The notes: a model not told the origin generated them from the sequence alone. DNA of 64,000 nt from Chitinimonas_A lacunae (GCF_042650885.1 NZ_JBHSBU010000001.1:2418001-2482000), one strand, 5' to 3'; counted from the first letter of the stretch, positions 7,469-16,621 are shown. Program-made: numbers and translations.

Positions 7469-8347
7469 ATGAGCACGACGGTCGATTTCCTGATTGGGGT
7501 GGATGGCGGCGGCAGTGGCTGCCGGCTGGCCATCGCCGGCCCCGACGGTCGTGAGCTGATCCGCAGCCAGGGCGGCCCGGCCGGTCTGGCGCTCGGTATC
7601 GACACCGCCTGGCGGGCCATTCTGGACGCGATCGGGCAAGCCTTCGCCCAACTGGGCCACCCCGACTGGCAGTTCGAGCACTGCGCGATCGGCCTCGGAC
7701 TCGCCGGCGTCCACCACGCCGCCTGGGCCGAGGCGTTCGCGCAGCAGGCGCCCGCCTTTGCCGCGCTCGCGCTGCGCGACGACGGCGTCACCACCTTGCT
7801 TGGTGCCCATCATGGCGAGCCGGGCGCGATCATCGCGATCGGTACCGGCGTGATCGGCCAGGCCTGGTTCGGCGGCGAGGACTACCGCACCGTGTCAGGC
7901 TGGGGCTTTCCCAGCGGTGACGAAGGCAGCGGCGCCTGGCTCGGTCTGCGCGCGGTGCAGGCGACCCAGAAGGCACTCGATGGTCGTGCGCCGTTCGGGC
8001 CGCTGAGTCAGGCGGTACTGGCCCAGGTCGGCGGCAAGCGCGAATCGCTGCTGGGCTGGCAAGCCCACGCCAATCAGACCACTTACGCACAACTCTCACC
8101 CCTTGTCCTGCAACACGGGTCCAATGACCCGACTGCGCTGGCACTCCTGTCCCAGGCTGGCAGCGAGATCGCTGCCGTCGCGACCGCCTTGGACCCCGAA
8201 CGGCGCCTTCCGCTGGCATTATGTGGCGGCCTGGCCGAAGCGCTGGGACCATGGCTGCCGGCCGAATTGCGCAGCCGAGTCCAACCGGCGCATGGCGACG
8301 CCGTCGCCGGCGCCCTGTCCCTGATTCGAGGAGTGTTGCGTGGATAA
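7469..8347 (+). CDS. N-acetylglucosamine kinase (BadF/BadG/BcrA/BcrD ATPase family)
   Basis: A 292-residue ASKHA-fold sugar kinase. The N-terminal phosphate-1 loop is FLIGVDGGGSGCRLAIA, the second is PGAIIAIGTGVIG, followed by GWGFPSGDEGSGAWLG and the adenosine-site LALCGGLAEAL. In NAG clusters this family phosphorylates intracellular GlcNAc (sometimes GlcN) to the 6-phosphate, the step before NagA. It opens an operon: its last 8 bp overlap the GntR gene, whose SD (GAGGAG) lies inside its final codons. GGCGGAG about 12 nt upstream is the likely ribosome binding site. GlcN kinase activity cannot be excluded. Confidence 0.88.
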   Translation: MSTTVDFLIGVDGGGSGCRLAIAGPDGRELIRSQGGPAGLALGIDTAWRAILDAIGQAFAQLGHPDWQFEHCAIGLGLAGVHHAAWAEAFAQQAPAFAALALRDDGVTTLLGAHHGEPGAIIAIGTGVIGQAWFGGEDYRTVSGWGFPSGDEGSGAWLGLRAVQATQKALDGRAPFGPLSQAVLAQVGGKRESLLGWQAHANQTTYAQLSPLVLQHGSNDPTALALLSQAGSEIAAVATALDPERRLPLALCGGLAEALGPWLPAELRSRVQPAHGDAVAGALSLIRGVLRG

Positions 8348-9086
8348 AGCACGGATTGACGCCCTGGCGGCGTTGAAACCAGATAGCGAGAGCAGTACCC
8401 CGCTCTACCTACAGGTGGCGAGCAAGCTCTCCAGTGCCATCGGTGCCGGCCTGTGGCAGGCCGACGAGGCGCTGCCCTCGGAACGGATGCTGTGCGAGCT
8501 GCTGGGCGTGTCGCGCGTCACAGCCCGCAAAGCCATCGATGTGCTGTTCGAACAAGGTCTGATCGTGCGCCGCCAGGGCTCTGGCACCTATATCGCCCCG
8601 CGGCTGGTGCAGCCGCTGTCGCGCCTGACCAGCTTCAGCGAGGAAATCCGCAATCGCGGCTTCAACCCCGCTTCGGCCTGGCTCAGCCGCGAAGTCGGCA
8701 TCGCCACCCAGGAAGAAGTACTGCGGCTTGGCCTGTCGCCGGCGGCCCAGGTGGCCCGTCTCAAGCGTCTGCGCACGGCCGACGGCGTTGCGATGGCCTT
8801 CGAGACCAGCACCTTGCCCGTGGCCTATCTCAACGAACCGACCCAGGTCAACGACTCGCTCTACAGCTATCTCGACGCCCGCCATACCCCGGTGGTGCGG
8901 GCCTTGCAGCATATCAAGGCCATCAATGCCAGCGACGAGATCGCCCGGTTGGTCGGCATCACCCCGGGCACCGCCATGCTGATGATTACCCGCATCGGCT
9001 ATCTAGAAAACAATCTGCCAATCGAGTTAACCAACTCATATTGTCGTAATGATTACTACGACTTTATTGCAGAGCTACGTCGATAA
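8340..9086 (+). CDS. GntR/HutC-family regulator, NagR/DasR type
   Basis: A 248-residue regulator starting with GTG. The N-terminal winged helix-turn-helix (about 20-88: TPLYLQVASKL, LPSERMLCELLGVSRVTARKAI, RRQGSGTYIAPRL) is followed by a UTRA effector domain (about 105-245: SRLTSFSEEIRNRGF, and the NSYCRNDYYDFIAEL end). The order and family match GlcNAc-6-P or GlcN-6-P responsive repressors (DasR, YvoA/NagR). It is coupled to the kinase and lies 15 bp before nagA. It probably represses this island and the transport genes until amino-sugar phosphates accumulate. Confidence 0.9.
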   Translation: MDKARIDALAALKPDSESSTPLYLQVASKLSSAIGAGLWQADEALPSERMLCELLGVSRVTARKAIDVLFEQGLIVRRQGSGTYIAPRLVQPLSRLTSFSEEIRNRGFNPASAWLSREVGIATQEEVLRLGLSPAAQVARLKRLRTADGVAMAFETSTLPVAYLNEPTQVNDSLYSYLDARHTPVVRALQHIKAINASDEIARLVGITPGTAMLMITRIGYLENNLPIELTNSYCRNDYYDFIAELRR

Positions 9087-9101
9087 GAAGAAGAAAAAAT
9101 C

Positions 9102-10214
9102 ATGCAAAGCATTTTCGGCAATCTGTTGACTCCCGACGGCTGGTATCAAGGCCGGCTGCGCTTTGAGGAGCGGATCGCCGCGCTGGATGCCTTTCCGGCC
9201 GATCCCGACGCCAACGACGCCGACTATATCGTGCCAGGCTTTATTGATCTGCATGTGCACGGCGGCGGCGGCCGCGATGTGATGGAAGGCGGCGACGCGC
9301 TCGATACCGTGGCGGGCCTCCATGTACGCCACGGCACCACCAGCCTCCTGGCCACCACCATGACCGCGCCCCGGCCCGAGATCGAAAACGCGCTGCGCGC
9401 GGTGGGCGCCGCCATGGTGCAGCGCCGGCCCGGCAGCGCCCGGGTGCTCGGCGTCCATCTGGAAGGGCCGTATATCAATCCGGGCAAGCTGGGCGCCCAG
9501 CCCAACTTCGCCCGCGACGGCATCGAAGACGAAATCGACAGCTTTGCCGCGCTCGCCCCGCTGCGCGTCTTGACGCTGGCGCCCGAGGTGCAGGGCCATC
9601 TGGCCTTGATCCGCCATCTGAGCGCACGCGGCATCCGGGTCCAGCTGGGCCATACGCTGGGCAGCTACGAGGACGGGGTCGCGGCGCTCGCTCACGGCGC
9701 CACCGGCTTTACCCATCTCTTCAATGCCATGACCGGCCTGCAGCATCGCGAACCCGGCATCGTCGGCGCGGCGCTGGCGCACGCCCAATTCGCCGAGCTG
9801 ATCCCCGATCTGCTCCATGTCCACCCGGGCGCGATCCGGGCGGCGCTGCGCGCGATTCCCAAGCTCTACTGCGTCACCGACTCCACCGCCGCCGCCGGCA
9901 TGCCCGATGGCGAATACAAGCTCGGCCGCCATACCGTCACCAAATGCCTGGGCGGGGTGCGCCTGCCCGACGGCACGCTGGCCGGTTCGACCCTGACCAT
10001 GGACCAGGCGCTGCGCAATCTGGTCCAGCTCGGGCTCGGGCTCGATGAGGCGGTGGCGCGGCTATCCACCTATCCAGCCGATTTCCTGGGCCTGGCCGAT
10101 CGTGGCCGGCTGGTCGCGGGGGCCTGGGCCGATCTGGTCGTGTTCGACCGTCAACTGCGGCTCAAGGCCGTCTATGTCGAAGGAGAAGCGATTGCACTCG
10201 CGGATGTGGCTTGA
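9102..10214 (+). CDS. nagA: N-acetylglucosamine-6-phosphate deacetylase NagA
   Basis: A 370-residue amidohydrolase converting GlcNAc-6-P to GlcN-6-P and acetate. Metal and substrate residues are visible: His51 and His53 in DLHVHGGGG, Glu121 in HLEGPYINPGKLGA, the His in LGHTLGSYEDG, HLFNAMTGLQHREPG, and the catalytic Asp in CVTDSTAAAGMPDG. The ATG follows a GAAGAAGAA purine run. It is third in the operon and overlaps the deaminase start. Like many NagA proteins it has a single-metal type site. Confidence 0.97.
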   Translation: MQSIFGNLLTPDGWYQGRLRFEERIAALDAFPADPDANDADYIVPGFIDLHVHGGGGRDVMEGGDALDTVAGLHVRHGTTSLLATTMTAPRPEIENALRAVGAAMVQRRPGSARVLGVHLEGPYINPGKLGAQPNFARDGIEDEIDSFAALAPLRVLTLAPEVQGHLALIRHLSARGIRVQLGHTLGSYEDGVAALAHGATGFTHLFNAMTGLQHREPGIVGAALAHAQFAELIPDLLHVHPGAIRAALRAIPKLYCVTDSTAAAGMPDGEYKLGRHTVTKCLGGVRLPDGTLAGSTLTMDQALRNLVQLGLGLDEAVARLSTYPADFLGLADRGRLVAGAWADLVVFDRQLRLKAVYVEGEAIALADVA

Positions 10215-11214
10215 AACCCATGAAGCCCCGGCAACATTGGCGCGCCAGGGACGCCTGCACGATGAACGCTTCGCCGCGCTGGGCGAGCGGCTGCGCGCGG
10301 CACCGCCCCGGGCGGTGGTGACGGTCGGGCGCGGCAGTTCCGACCATGCGGCGGCCTATCTGGGCTATCTGACCATGGCCCGGCTCGGCCGGCTGGCCGT
10401 CTCGCTGCCGATGTCGCTGGTGACGCTGTATGAAGCACCGCTCGATGTGGCGGGCACGCTGGCCGTCGCCGTGTCGCAATCGGGCCGCAGCCCCGATGTG
10501 GTCGAGCCGATCCGCCATTTCCGCGCCGGCGGCGCCGAGACGGTGGCGCTGGTCAACGATACCGCCTCGCCGCTCAGTCAGGCCGCCGCCTGGAGCTTCG
10601 GCCTCGAAGCCGGGCCCGAATACGCCGTCGCCGCCACCAAAAGCTATATCGCTAGCCTTGGCGCCGCTGCCCGGCTGGTGGCGCACTGGCAGAACGACCA
10701 GAGCCTGCTCGCGGCGCTCGACGAACTTCCGGTGGCCCTCGAAGCCGCCCTGTCGGTCGACTGGTCCGAAGCGGTCGAGCGGCTGCAACACAGCGACCGG
10801 CTGATGACGGTCGGGCGCGGCCTGACCCTGCCGATCGCCCTCGAAGCCGCGCTCAAATGCAAGGAAACCGCTGCGATCCAGGCCGAAGCGTTCTCGGGTG
10901 CCGAGATCAAGCACGGCCCGATGGCCTTGATCGAGCACGGCTACCCGCTGCTGATCTTCGCCACCCGAGGCCCGGCCCAGGCCAGCCTGCGCCAGACCGC
11001 CGCCGAGATGCGCCGTCGCGGGGCCCAGGTATTGCTGGCGGCACCGGCCGACGTGGCCGAGCGCGATCTGACGCTGCCGCTTGCGCCCGTTGCTGAACTC
11101 GACCCGCTCACGGCCATCACCGCCTTCTACCCGATGGTGGAAGCCCTGGCGCGGGCACGCGGGCTCGATCCGGACCAGCCGCGCCATCTCGACAAGGTGA
11201 CGCTGACGCGCTAG
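10192..11214 (+). CDS. SIS-domain glucosamine-6-phosphate deaminase (NagB-II type)
   Basis: About 340 residues made of two SIS domains with no glutaminase domain, as in NagB-II/AgaS-type deaminases. The reaction is GlcN-6-P to fructose-6-P plus ammonia. Motifs are VGRGSSDHAA and AVSQSGRSPDVVE in the first SIS; VGRGLTLPIALEAALKCKE, EAFSGAEIKHGPMALI and a C-terminal LDKVTLTR in the second, as at the GlmS C-terminus. TTG 10192 stands 6 nt after AAGGAG and is my choice; ATG 10204 (MWLETHEAP) is the alternative. It overlaps nagA, and its stop codon lies in a degenerate copy of the intergenic repeat. It replaces classical NagB in the pathway. Confidence 0.9.
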   Translation: MHSRMWLETHEAPATLARQGRLHDERFAALGERLRAAPPRAVVTVGRGSSDHAAAYLGYLTMARLGRLAVSLPMSLVTLYEAPLDVAGTLAVAVSQSGRSPDVVEPIRHFRAGGAETVALVNDTASPLSQAAAWSFGLEAGPEYAVAATKSYIASLGAAARLVAHWQNDQSLLAALDELPVALEAALSVDWSEAVERLQHSDRLMTVGRGLTLPIALEAALKCKETAAIQAEAFSGAEIKHGPMALIEHGYPLLIFATRGPAQASLRQTAAEMRRRGAQVLLAAPADVAERDLTLPLAPVAELDPLTAITAFYPMVEALARARGLDPDQPRHLDKVTLTR

Positions 11215-11300
11215 CGCCCAGCCGATTCGGCCTCAGCGTGTCCGATCCGCCAAGCACCGGCGCGTCACACCGAGCCAGGCGGCGTGGCGTTGAACGGACA
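11211..11300 (-). repeat. Degenerate copy E of the intergenic repeat
   Basis: CTAGCGCCCAGCCGATTCGG followed by CTCAGCGTGTCCG corresponds, reversed, to the CGGACACGCTGA and CCGAATTGACTGG blocks of copies B1 and C. The far end has decayed. It begins at the deaminase stop codon and fills part of the 282-bp gap before the binding-protein gene. Confidence 0.45.
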
Positions 11301-11496
11301 GGCCATAAAGGTCAGATGAAACTTTTAGGCAATCCACCCTCAAGATAGAAAGCGGAAAACAAAAGAAATCTATATAAATCGGCAAATCTTGCGTCCTTGC
11401 GGACGCCCAGAAACGCCGAACGTGCCCTACCCGCTATATGCCCCAGGTCGCGAGCCGGACGCCGGTTCGCCCACCACAAGAAGAGAGAGGAAGACC

Positions 11497-12762
11497 ATGC
11501 AAGGAAAATCGTTTGCACGCGGCCTGCTGCTGGCGGCCGGGCTGCTGGTATCGGCCGAAGCATTGGCCGACAAGCCGCAACTCGAAGTCTGGACGATGAG
11601 CCTGTCGCCCAAGTTCAACGACTACTTCAAGCAGTTGATCAGCCGCTATAACGCGGCCAATCCGGCGGTCGAATGGCGCTGGGTCGATTATCCGTGGGAT
11701 GTGATCCAGACCAAGTTCACCGCCGCCGTGGCAGCCGGCCGGCCGCCCGCGCTGGTCAACCTCAATGTGCCGTGGGCCTACGACTACAAGCAGGACAATC
11801 TGATCCAGCCGCTCGACCAGTGGGTCGACAAGAGCCAGTACACCGAAGGGGCGATCCGCGACGTGACCTTCGACGGCAAGGTCTATGCCTTTCCGCACTA
11901 CAACGGCGCCAATGTGATCGCCTTCAATACCGAGCTGTTCAGGAAAGCCGGGCTCGATCCGGCCAAGCCGCCGCAAAGCCTCGATCAGCAATTGGCCTAC
12001 GCCAAGCAGATCAAGGCCAAGACTGGGGTAGCCGGCTTTGCCCCGGCAATCGGCCCGACCAAGATCGAAGGCTTCTTTATGCAGGAAGGGCTCGATGTGG
12101 TGAAGGATGGCCGCGCCGTGTTCAACTCGCCGCGCCATGTCGAACTGCTGCGCAAGCTCGCCGACGCGTATAAGTCGGGCGCGCTGTTCCGCAACAATCT
12201 GTTTGCCCAGGACAATTTCCAGGTATCGATGGCGGCCTACAACAGCGGTCAGATGGCCATGCTGGTATCGACCCCGACCTCGCTGACCCGGGTGCGCGAC
12301 GATGCCCCGGCCATCTACAAGATCACCGACGTGGCCGGCGCCCCGCTTGGCCCCACCCGGATCGCTTCGGGTGGCTGGATGTTCAACTTTGCCGTGGCAC
12401 GCAATGTCGATCCCAAGCTCCTGCCTGAGATCGGCAAGTTCGGCAGCTATCTGACCAACGCCGACAACCAGCTCGCCTTCTCCAAACAGGCTGGCACCCT
12501 GCCGACGGCCAAGAAGACCGCGGCCGACCCGTTCTTCCAGTCGCTGCCGGCCAACGCCGGTGCGGTCGAGAAAGGTCTGGCGGTGGCGGCCCGCCATCTC
12601 GACAACACCCGGACCGTGTTCCTGGCCGGCGTGAAGGATGCCGAGTTGCTGTCCAACCGTCTGGCTGCTGCGGTCGAGCAGGCGGTGACGGGGCGCAAGG
12701 AACCCCAGGCGGCGCTCAATGAAGCGGTGGCGTTCTGGAACCAGAAACTGGCGGCCAAATAG
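11497..12762 (+). CDS. Sugar ABC transporter substrate-binding protein
   Basis: A 421-residue periplasmic binding protein of the MalE/UgpB-like family 1 with a signal peptide ending SAEALA (about residue 24). Family features are LEVWTMSLSPKFNDYFKQ, a PALVNLNVPWAYDY segment, YAFPHYNGANVIAFNTELF and a GGWMFNF segment. Together with the following permeases and the GH3 hexosaminidase, the substrate is most likely chitooligosaccharides or GlcNAc disaccharide. GAGAGAGGAAG precedes the ATG. A 9-bp hairpin after the stop may stabilise its mRNA over the permease genes. Confidence 0.9.
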   Translation: MQGKSFARGLLLAAGLLVSAEALADKPQLEVWTMSLSPKFNDYFKQLISRYNAANPAVEWRWVDYPWDVIQTKFTAAVAAGRPPALVNLNVPWAYDYKQDNLIQPLDQWVDKSQYTEGAIRDVTFDGKVYAFPHYNGANVIAFNTELFRKAGLDPAKPPQSLDQQLAYAKQIKAKTGVAGFAPAIGPTKIEGFFMQEGLDVVKDGRAVFNSPRHVELLRKLADAYKSGALFRNNLFAQDNFQVSMAAYNSGQMAMLVSTPTSLTRVRDDAPAIYKITDVAGAPLGPTRIASGGWMFNFAVARNVDPKLLPEIGKFGSYLTNADNQLAFSKQAGTLPTAKKTAADPFFQSLPANAGAVEKGLAVAARHLDNTRTVFLAGVKDAELLSNRLAAAVEQAVTGRKEPQAALNEAVAFWNQKLAAK

Positions 12763-12772
12763 ACGCCCTGAC

Positions 12773-12795
12773 GGCGCGCCCCAGGCGGGCGCGCC
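12773..12795 (+). other. Intercistronic stem-loop after the binding-protein gene
   Basis: GGCGCGCCC (12773-12781) / GGGCGCGCC (12787-12795), perfect 9 bp with a 5-nt loop and only ATTT after it. Hairpins here are typical of binding-protein operons, where they protect the upstream mRNA and damp permease expression. Confidence 0.55.
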
Positions 12796-12820
12796 ATTTG
12801 GAAAGTATTCGGCAAAAAGA

Positions 12821-12860
12821 CTGCAAACACTGATGCGAATTTAAAAGAAAAATAAAAAAT
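12821..12860 (+). promoter_or_regulatory. Conserved A/T-rich box upstream of the permease genes
   Basis: CTGCAAACACTGATGCG followed by an A-rich tract aligns with the region before the ATPase gene at 16408-16443, 26 of 36 positions identical including CAA-CACTG-TGCG. It lies 120-160 bp upstream of the permease start and could be a regulator or promoter site shared by the transport genes. Confidence 0.4.
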
Positions 12861-12980
12861 ATCCGCTTTTTATTCGCCAATCCCGAACCCATGCTGGGGC
12901 ACGATACGCTGCGGTGAACGTGCGCCACGAGGTATTGCATTGATGGATGCCCATTGCGATTGTCGCCGGAGGTCCGTGCC

Positions 12981-13850
12981 ATGAGCCAGCGCCGCCGTGC
13001 CACCCTGCAAGCCTATCTGTTCCTGGCTCCCGCGATTGCGCTGTTGCTGGCGTTTGCGTTCTGGCCGGTCGGATTCGGCTCCTATCTGGCCTTTACCCAA
13101 TACAACCTGATCGATGCGCCACGCTGGGTCGGGCTCGATAATTTCCGCGAGCTGTTTGCCGACGAACTGTTCCTGTCGGCGCTGAAGAATTCGGCGCTCT
13201 ATCTGCTGGTGGTGCCGCTGATCCAGATCGTGTCGATCGCGCTGGCGGTGCTGGTCAACAACAATCTGCCCGGCATCAAGCTGTTCCGTGCCGCCTATTA
13301 CCTGCCGGTGGTCACCACCGTGTCGGTGATCGGGGTGATCTGGAATTTCATGTATGCCGACCAGGGGGCGCTCAATGCCATCCTGACCTGGCTGCGGCTG
13401 ATCAACGAGCCGGTGGGCTGGCTCAGCGACGATCGGATCGCCCTGTTTGCCGTGATGTTCGTCACCGTCTGGCGTGGTCTGGGCTGGTATATGGTGCTGT
13501 ACCTGGCCGGGCTGCAATCGATTCCGCAGGATGTCTACGAAGCCGCCATGCTCGACGGCGCCAATGGCTGGCAGCGTTTCTGGCGCATCACCGTGCCGCT
13601 GCTGCTGCCGACCATCCTGCTGTGTTCGGTGTTCTCGCTGCTGGCGGCCGTCAAGGCCTTCGAGGAAGTGCAGATCATGACCCAGGGCGGCCCCTACCAG
13701 TCGACCTATACCGCGCTTTATTACGCCTACGAATTCGGCATCCGCTCGCTCAACTTCGGTCGTGCCCTGGCGGCCAGTCTGGTGATGTCGCTGTTTTGCG
13801 TGGTGCTGGCCTGGCTCAACTTCCGCTATCTGCAACCGCGCAGCCGCTGA
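12981..13850 (+). CDS. Sugar ABC transporter permease (MalF/UgpA type)
   Basis: A 289-residue inner-membrane permease with six predicted helices (first at about 10-32). The EAA loop that contacts the ATPase reads EAAMLDGANGWQRFWRITVPL near 186-206. ATG 12981 follows GGAGG at good spacing; a frame extension of 9 codons upstream is not needed. It is paired with the next permease 14 bp downstream and imports the same sugar as the preceding binding protein. Confidence 0.93.
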   Translation: MSQRRRATLQAYLFLAPAIALLLAFAFWPVGFGSYLAFTQYNLIDAPRWVGLDNFRELFADELFLSALKNSALYLLVVPLIQIVSIALAVLVNNNLPGIKLFRAAYYLPVVTTVSVIGVIWNFMYADQGALNAILTWLRLINEPVGWLSDDRIALFAVMFVTVWRGLGWYMVLYLAGLQSIPQDVYEAAMLDGANGWQRFWRITVPLLLPTILLCSVFSLLAAVKAFEEVQIMTQGGPYQSTYTALYYAYEFGIRSLNFGRALAASLVMSLFCVVLAWLNFRYLQPRSR

Positions 13851-13864
13851 CCGGAGACCCAGCC

Positions 13865-14740
13865 ATGACTGCCCTGACCGCTTCCGTTCCCGCTACCCGC
13901 GAACCGCTCGCCGGCCGGCTCAGGCTGCGCCGCCGGCTTGACCGGGCACTCCATTATCTGGTGCTGTCGGCGATTGCGCTGATCACCGTCTATCCATTCT
14001 GGTGGACCCTGGTGACCGCGCTGTCGACCGATGGCGAGGTCTACCGCTTTCCGCCGCCGCTGTGGCCCACGGCACCCGGTCTCGACAACTTTGTCGAGGT
14101 GTTCAGGACCATCGATGTCTGGGCCTTCTACAAGAACTCGATCCTGATCTCGCTGGCCACGGTGATCGGCACGCTGGTGGTGTGCAGTCTGGCGGCCTAC
14201 CCACTGGCCCGGATGGAGTTTCCCGGGCGGAAACTGGTCTTCGGCGCCGTGATCGCCACGATGATCCTGCCATCCGAAGTCAACTTCCTGGTCAACTTCA
14301 TTACCGTCTCCAAGATGGGCCTGACCGACACCATCGCCGGCGTCGCGCTGCCCGGGCTCGCCGGAGCGCTGGGCATCTTCCTGATGAAGCAGGCGTTCGA
14401 GGCCGTGCCGCAGGATCTGATCGACGCTGCCCGCATCGATGGCGCCAGCGAATGGCAGATCTTTCTCAGGATCATGCTGCCGCTGGCCAAACCGGCACTC
14501 GGGGCCTTGGCCATCCTGACCACGGTGACGGCCTGGAACCAGTACATCTGGCCTTCGATCGTGATGACCAGCCCCGACAAGTTTCCGCTGTCGGTCGGCG
14601 TGCTCTATCTGTCGGGCGCCTTCAGCTTCAAGACCCGGGTGGTGGCAGCCGGGGCGGTGTTGACCGTGCTGCCGATCCTGCTGGTGTTTCTGTTTACCCA
14701 GCGCTATTTCCTGCGCGGTTTTGACGGAGCCGTCAAATGA
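13865..14740 (+). CDS. Sugar ABC transporter permease (MalG/UgpE type)
   Basis: A 291-residue permease. The first helix is about 30-50 (HYLVLSAIALITVYPFWW), and the EAA motif is DAARIDGASEWQIFLRIMLPL near 180-200. The C-terminus FTQRYFLRGFDGAVK is typical of MalG-like proteins. Its stop overlaps the GH3 gene start in an ATGA, so transport and hydrolysis are translationally coupled. Confidence 0.93.
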   Translation: MTALTASVPATREPLAGRLRLRRRLDRALHYLVLSAIALITVYPFWWTLVTALSTDGEVYRFPPPLWPTAPGLDNFVEVFRTIDVWAFYKNSILISLATVIGTLVVCSLAAYPLARMEFPGRKLVFGAVIATMILPSEVNFLVNFITVSKMGLTDTIAGVALPGLAGALGIFLMKQAFEAVPQDLIDAARIDGASEWQIFLRIMLPLAKPALGALAILTTVTAWNQYIWPSIVMTSPDKFPLSVGVLYLSGAFSFKTRVVAAGAVLTVLPILLVFLFTQRYFLRGFDGAVK

Positions 14741-16242
14741 CCCTTTCCCCTGCCCAATTGGCCGGCCGACTGCTGATGGTCGATATCGCCGGCGAGCGGC
14801 TCGAAGCCGACGAGGCCGAATTTCTGCGCCGGCACCATATCGGGGCAGTCTGTCTGTTCCGCCGCAATGTGGGCGATTTCGACACCACCTGCCGGCTGCT
14901 GAGCCAATTACGCGAACTGCTCGGCCCCACGGGGCTGGTCGCCATCGATCAGGAAGGCGGCGCCGTGATGCGCACGCTGTTCATGCCCGAAGCCCCGTCG
15001 GCGATGGCGCTCGGCGCGGCCGACGATGAAGCGCTGGCGTATCGGATCGGCGAGGCAGTCGGCCGCGGCCTGGCGGCACTCGGGATCAACTGGAATCTCG
15101 CTCCGGTGCTCGATCTCAACTGCAATCCGCACAATCCGGTGATCGCCGAGCGCTCGTTCGGCGCCGACCCCGAGCGGGCGGCACGGCTCGCCGGTGCCTG
15201 GCTCGACGGCCATCTGGCGGCAGGCGTGGCCACCTGCGTCAAGCATTTCCCCGGTCATGGCGACACCCAGGTCGATTCGCATCTGACGCTGCCGGTAGTC
15301 GATAAGCCGCGCGAGGCGCTCGAACGCTATGAGCTGGCGCCGTTCCGGCTGCTGAGCGGACGCACGCCGGGGCTGATGTCGGCCCATATCGTGTTTCCGG
15401 CCTTCGACCCGGTCCATCCGGCCACGCTGGCCCCGGCGCTGCTTGACGAGCTGCTACGGCAGCAGTGGGGCTATCAGGGCGTGGTGATCACCGACGGCAT
15501 GAATATGAAGGCGATCCACGACCGCTACGGCCAGGCCGAAGGCACGGTGCTGGCGCTGGCAGCGGGCGCCGATCTGTCGCTGGTGCTGCAATACCGCGAC
15601 GAGATGGCGGCCTCGCACGCGGCCATCGTGGCCGCGATCGAGCAAGGCCGGCTCGACCCGCAGCGCCTGCTGGAATCGGCCCGACGGCTCGACCAGCTCG
15701 CGACCCGCTTCCCGCTCGGGGGCGCCGCTTACCCGTCTGCGGCCCAGGAAGCCGACCGCGCCTTGATGGCCGAAGGCTGGCGGCGAGGGCTTACCGCCTA
15801 TCGCCAGCCGCCCCGTCTGCCGGTCGGCAGTCGCTTGCGTCTGGTGGTGCAGGCCGAAGCGGCCTCGGACGGCGTGTCCGAAGCCGGACTCAAGCCGGCC
15901 CGGCTGATCGAGTTACTTCAGCCTCACTACCAGCTCGATGTGGTCAGTTTTGCCCGCCGCGAGGCGCTCGATTGGGCAGGGCTGCCGCACGACGGTGTCT
16001 TTACCGTGCTGGCCTCGACCACCCGGGCGCGCTACGGCGAGCGCGAGCGGCAGAGCTGGCGGCCCGATCTGCATCTGGCGCTGTGGAATCCCTACGCCGC
16101 CGCCGATCTCGACGCCCCGGCGCTGGTGAGCTACGGCTTTGCGCCGCCGGCGCTGGCGGCTGTGGTCGATTGGCTCAGCGGTCGGCTCGATGCCAGCGGC
16201 CGAGCACCGGCGCCTCTGACGGAGGCTGCCGAGCCAGCCTAA
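14737..16242 (+). CDS. nagZ: Cytoplasmic GH3 beta-N-acetylhexosaminidase (NagZ-like)
   Basis: A 501-residue glycoside hydrolase family 3 enzyme without a signal peptide. The hallmark KHFPGHGDTQVDSH lies near 168-181, and its Asp-His dyad is the NagZ acid/base. The nucleophile is Asp253 in VVITDGMNMKAI. NIAPVLDLN-type and AERSFGADP motifs are also present. A C-terminal domain (about 345-500) makes it longer than housekeeping NagZ (about 340) and more like two-domain GlcNAcases. Coupled to the importer, it should release GlcNAc from imported chitobiose or oligomers. A role in cell-wall recycling is possible but less suggested by context. Confidence 0.9.
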   Translation: MTLSPAQLAGRLLMVDIAGERLEADEAEFLRRHHIGAVCLFRRNVGDFDTTCRLLSQLRELLGPTGLVAIDQEGGAVMRTLFMPEAPSAMALGAADDEALAYRIGEAVGRGLAALGINWNLAPVLDLNCNPHNPVIAERSFGADPERAARLAGAWLDGHLAAGVATCVKHFPGHGDTQVDSHLTLPVVDKPREALERYELAPFRLLSGRTPGLMSAHIVFPAFDPVHPATLAPALLDELLRQQWGYQGVVITDGMNMKAIHDRYGQAEGTVLALAAGADLSLVLQYRDEMAASHAAIVAAIEQGRLDPQRLLESARRLDQLATRFPLGGAAYPSAAQEADRALMAEGWRRGLTAYRQPPRLPVGSRLRLVVQAEAASDGVSEAGLKPARLIELLQPHYQLDVVSFARREALDWAGLPHDGVFTVLASTTRARYGERERQSWRPDLHLALWNPYAAADLDAPALVSYGFAPPALAAVVDWLSGRLDASGRAPAPLTEAAEPA

Positions 16243-16621
16243 AAAGTTTCCGCTCCATCCCCGGCTTCTCAACCGCGTCGCCGACCCGGTTGTGGCCCTT
16301 TGTTTGCCAAGGCTGGGTGGATCGATCGTGCTGCCTGTCCGGCTTGATTTGCGCCGGACAGGCCATCTTGCGGACGGTGGGCGGAAATAAAATATTGTGA
16401 AAAACGTCTTCAAGCACTGTTGCGGCGTTCATTAAAAAATAAACGTATTGTTTTTAGATTCTTGCTGACTGGCCCATAACGATCAGCGACCATCGCAGCT
16501 CGCTGCCGTGGCCGGGGAAGACGATCGCCCAGGCTTGGGTCGGCCGTGGAAAAGCCAGTCTTCAACTGAAAACCGCCCAATGCCGGCTTGCCGGTACGGC
16601 TCGTGGACAAGGAGCGATGCG
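16243..16621. other. Gap between the GH3 gene and the ATPase gene
   Basis: No gene is seen. It contains a perfect 10-bp hairpin CCTGTCCGGC (16334-16343) / GCCGGACAGG (16353-16362) and, downstream, the conserved box at 16408-16443 in an A/T-rich promoter-like region. The ATPase gene therefore probably has its own promoter. Confidence 0.5.
16408..16443 (+). promoter_or_regulatory. Conserved box upstream of the ATPase/porin genes
   Basis: CTTCAAGCACTGTTGCG plus ATTAAAAAATAAA matches the box at 12821 in the same orientation. A weaker resemblance (CAAACTTGTATTGC then A/T-rich) is seen at 7415 before the kinase operon, suggesting co-regulation. Confidence 0.4.
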
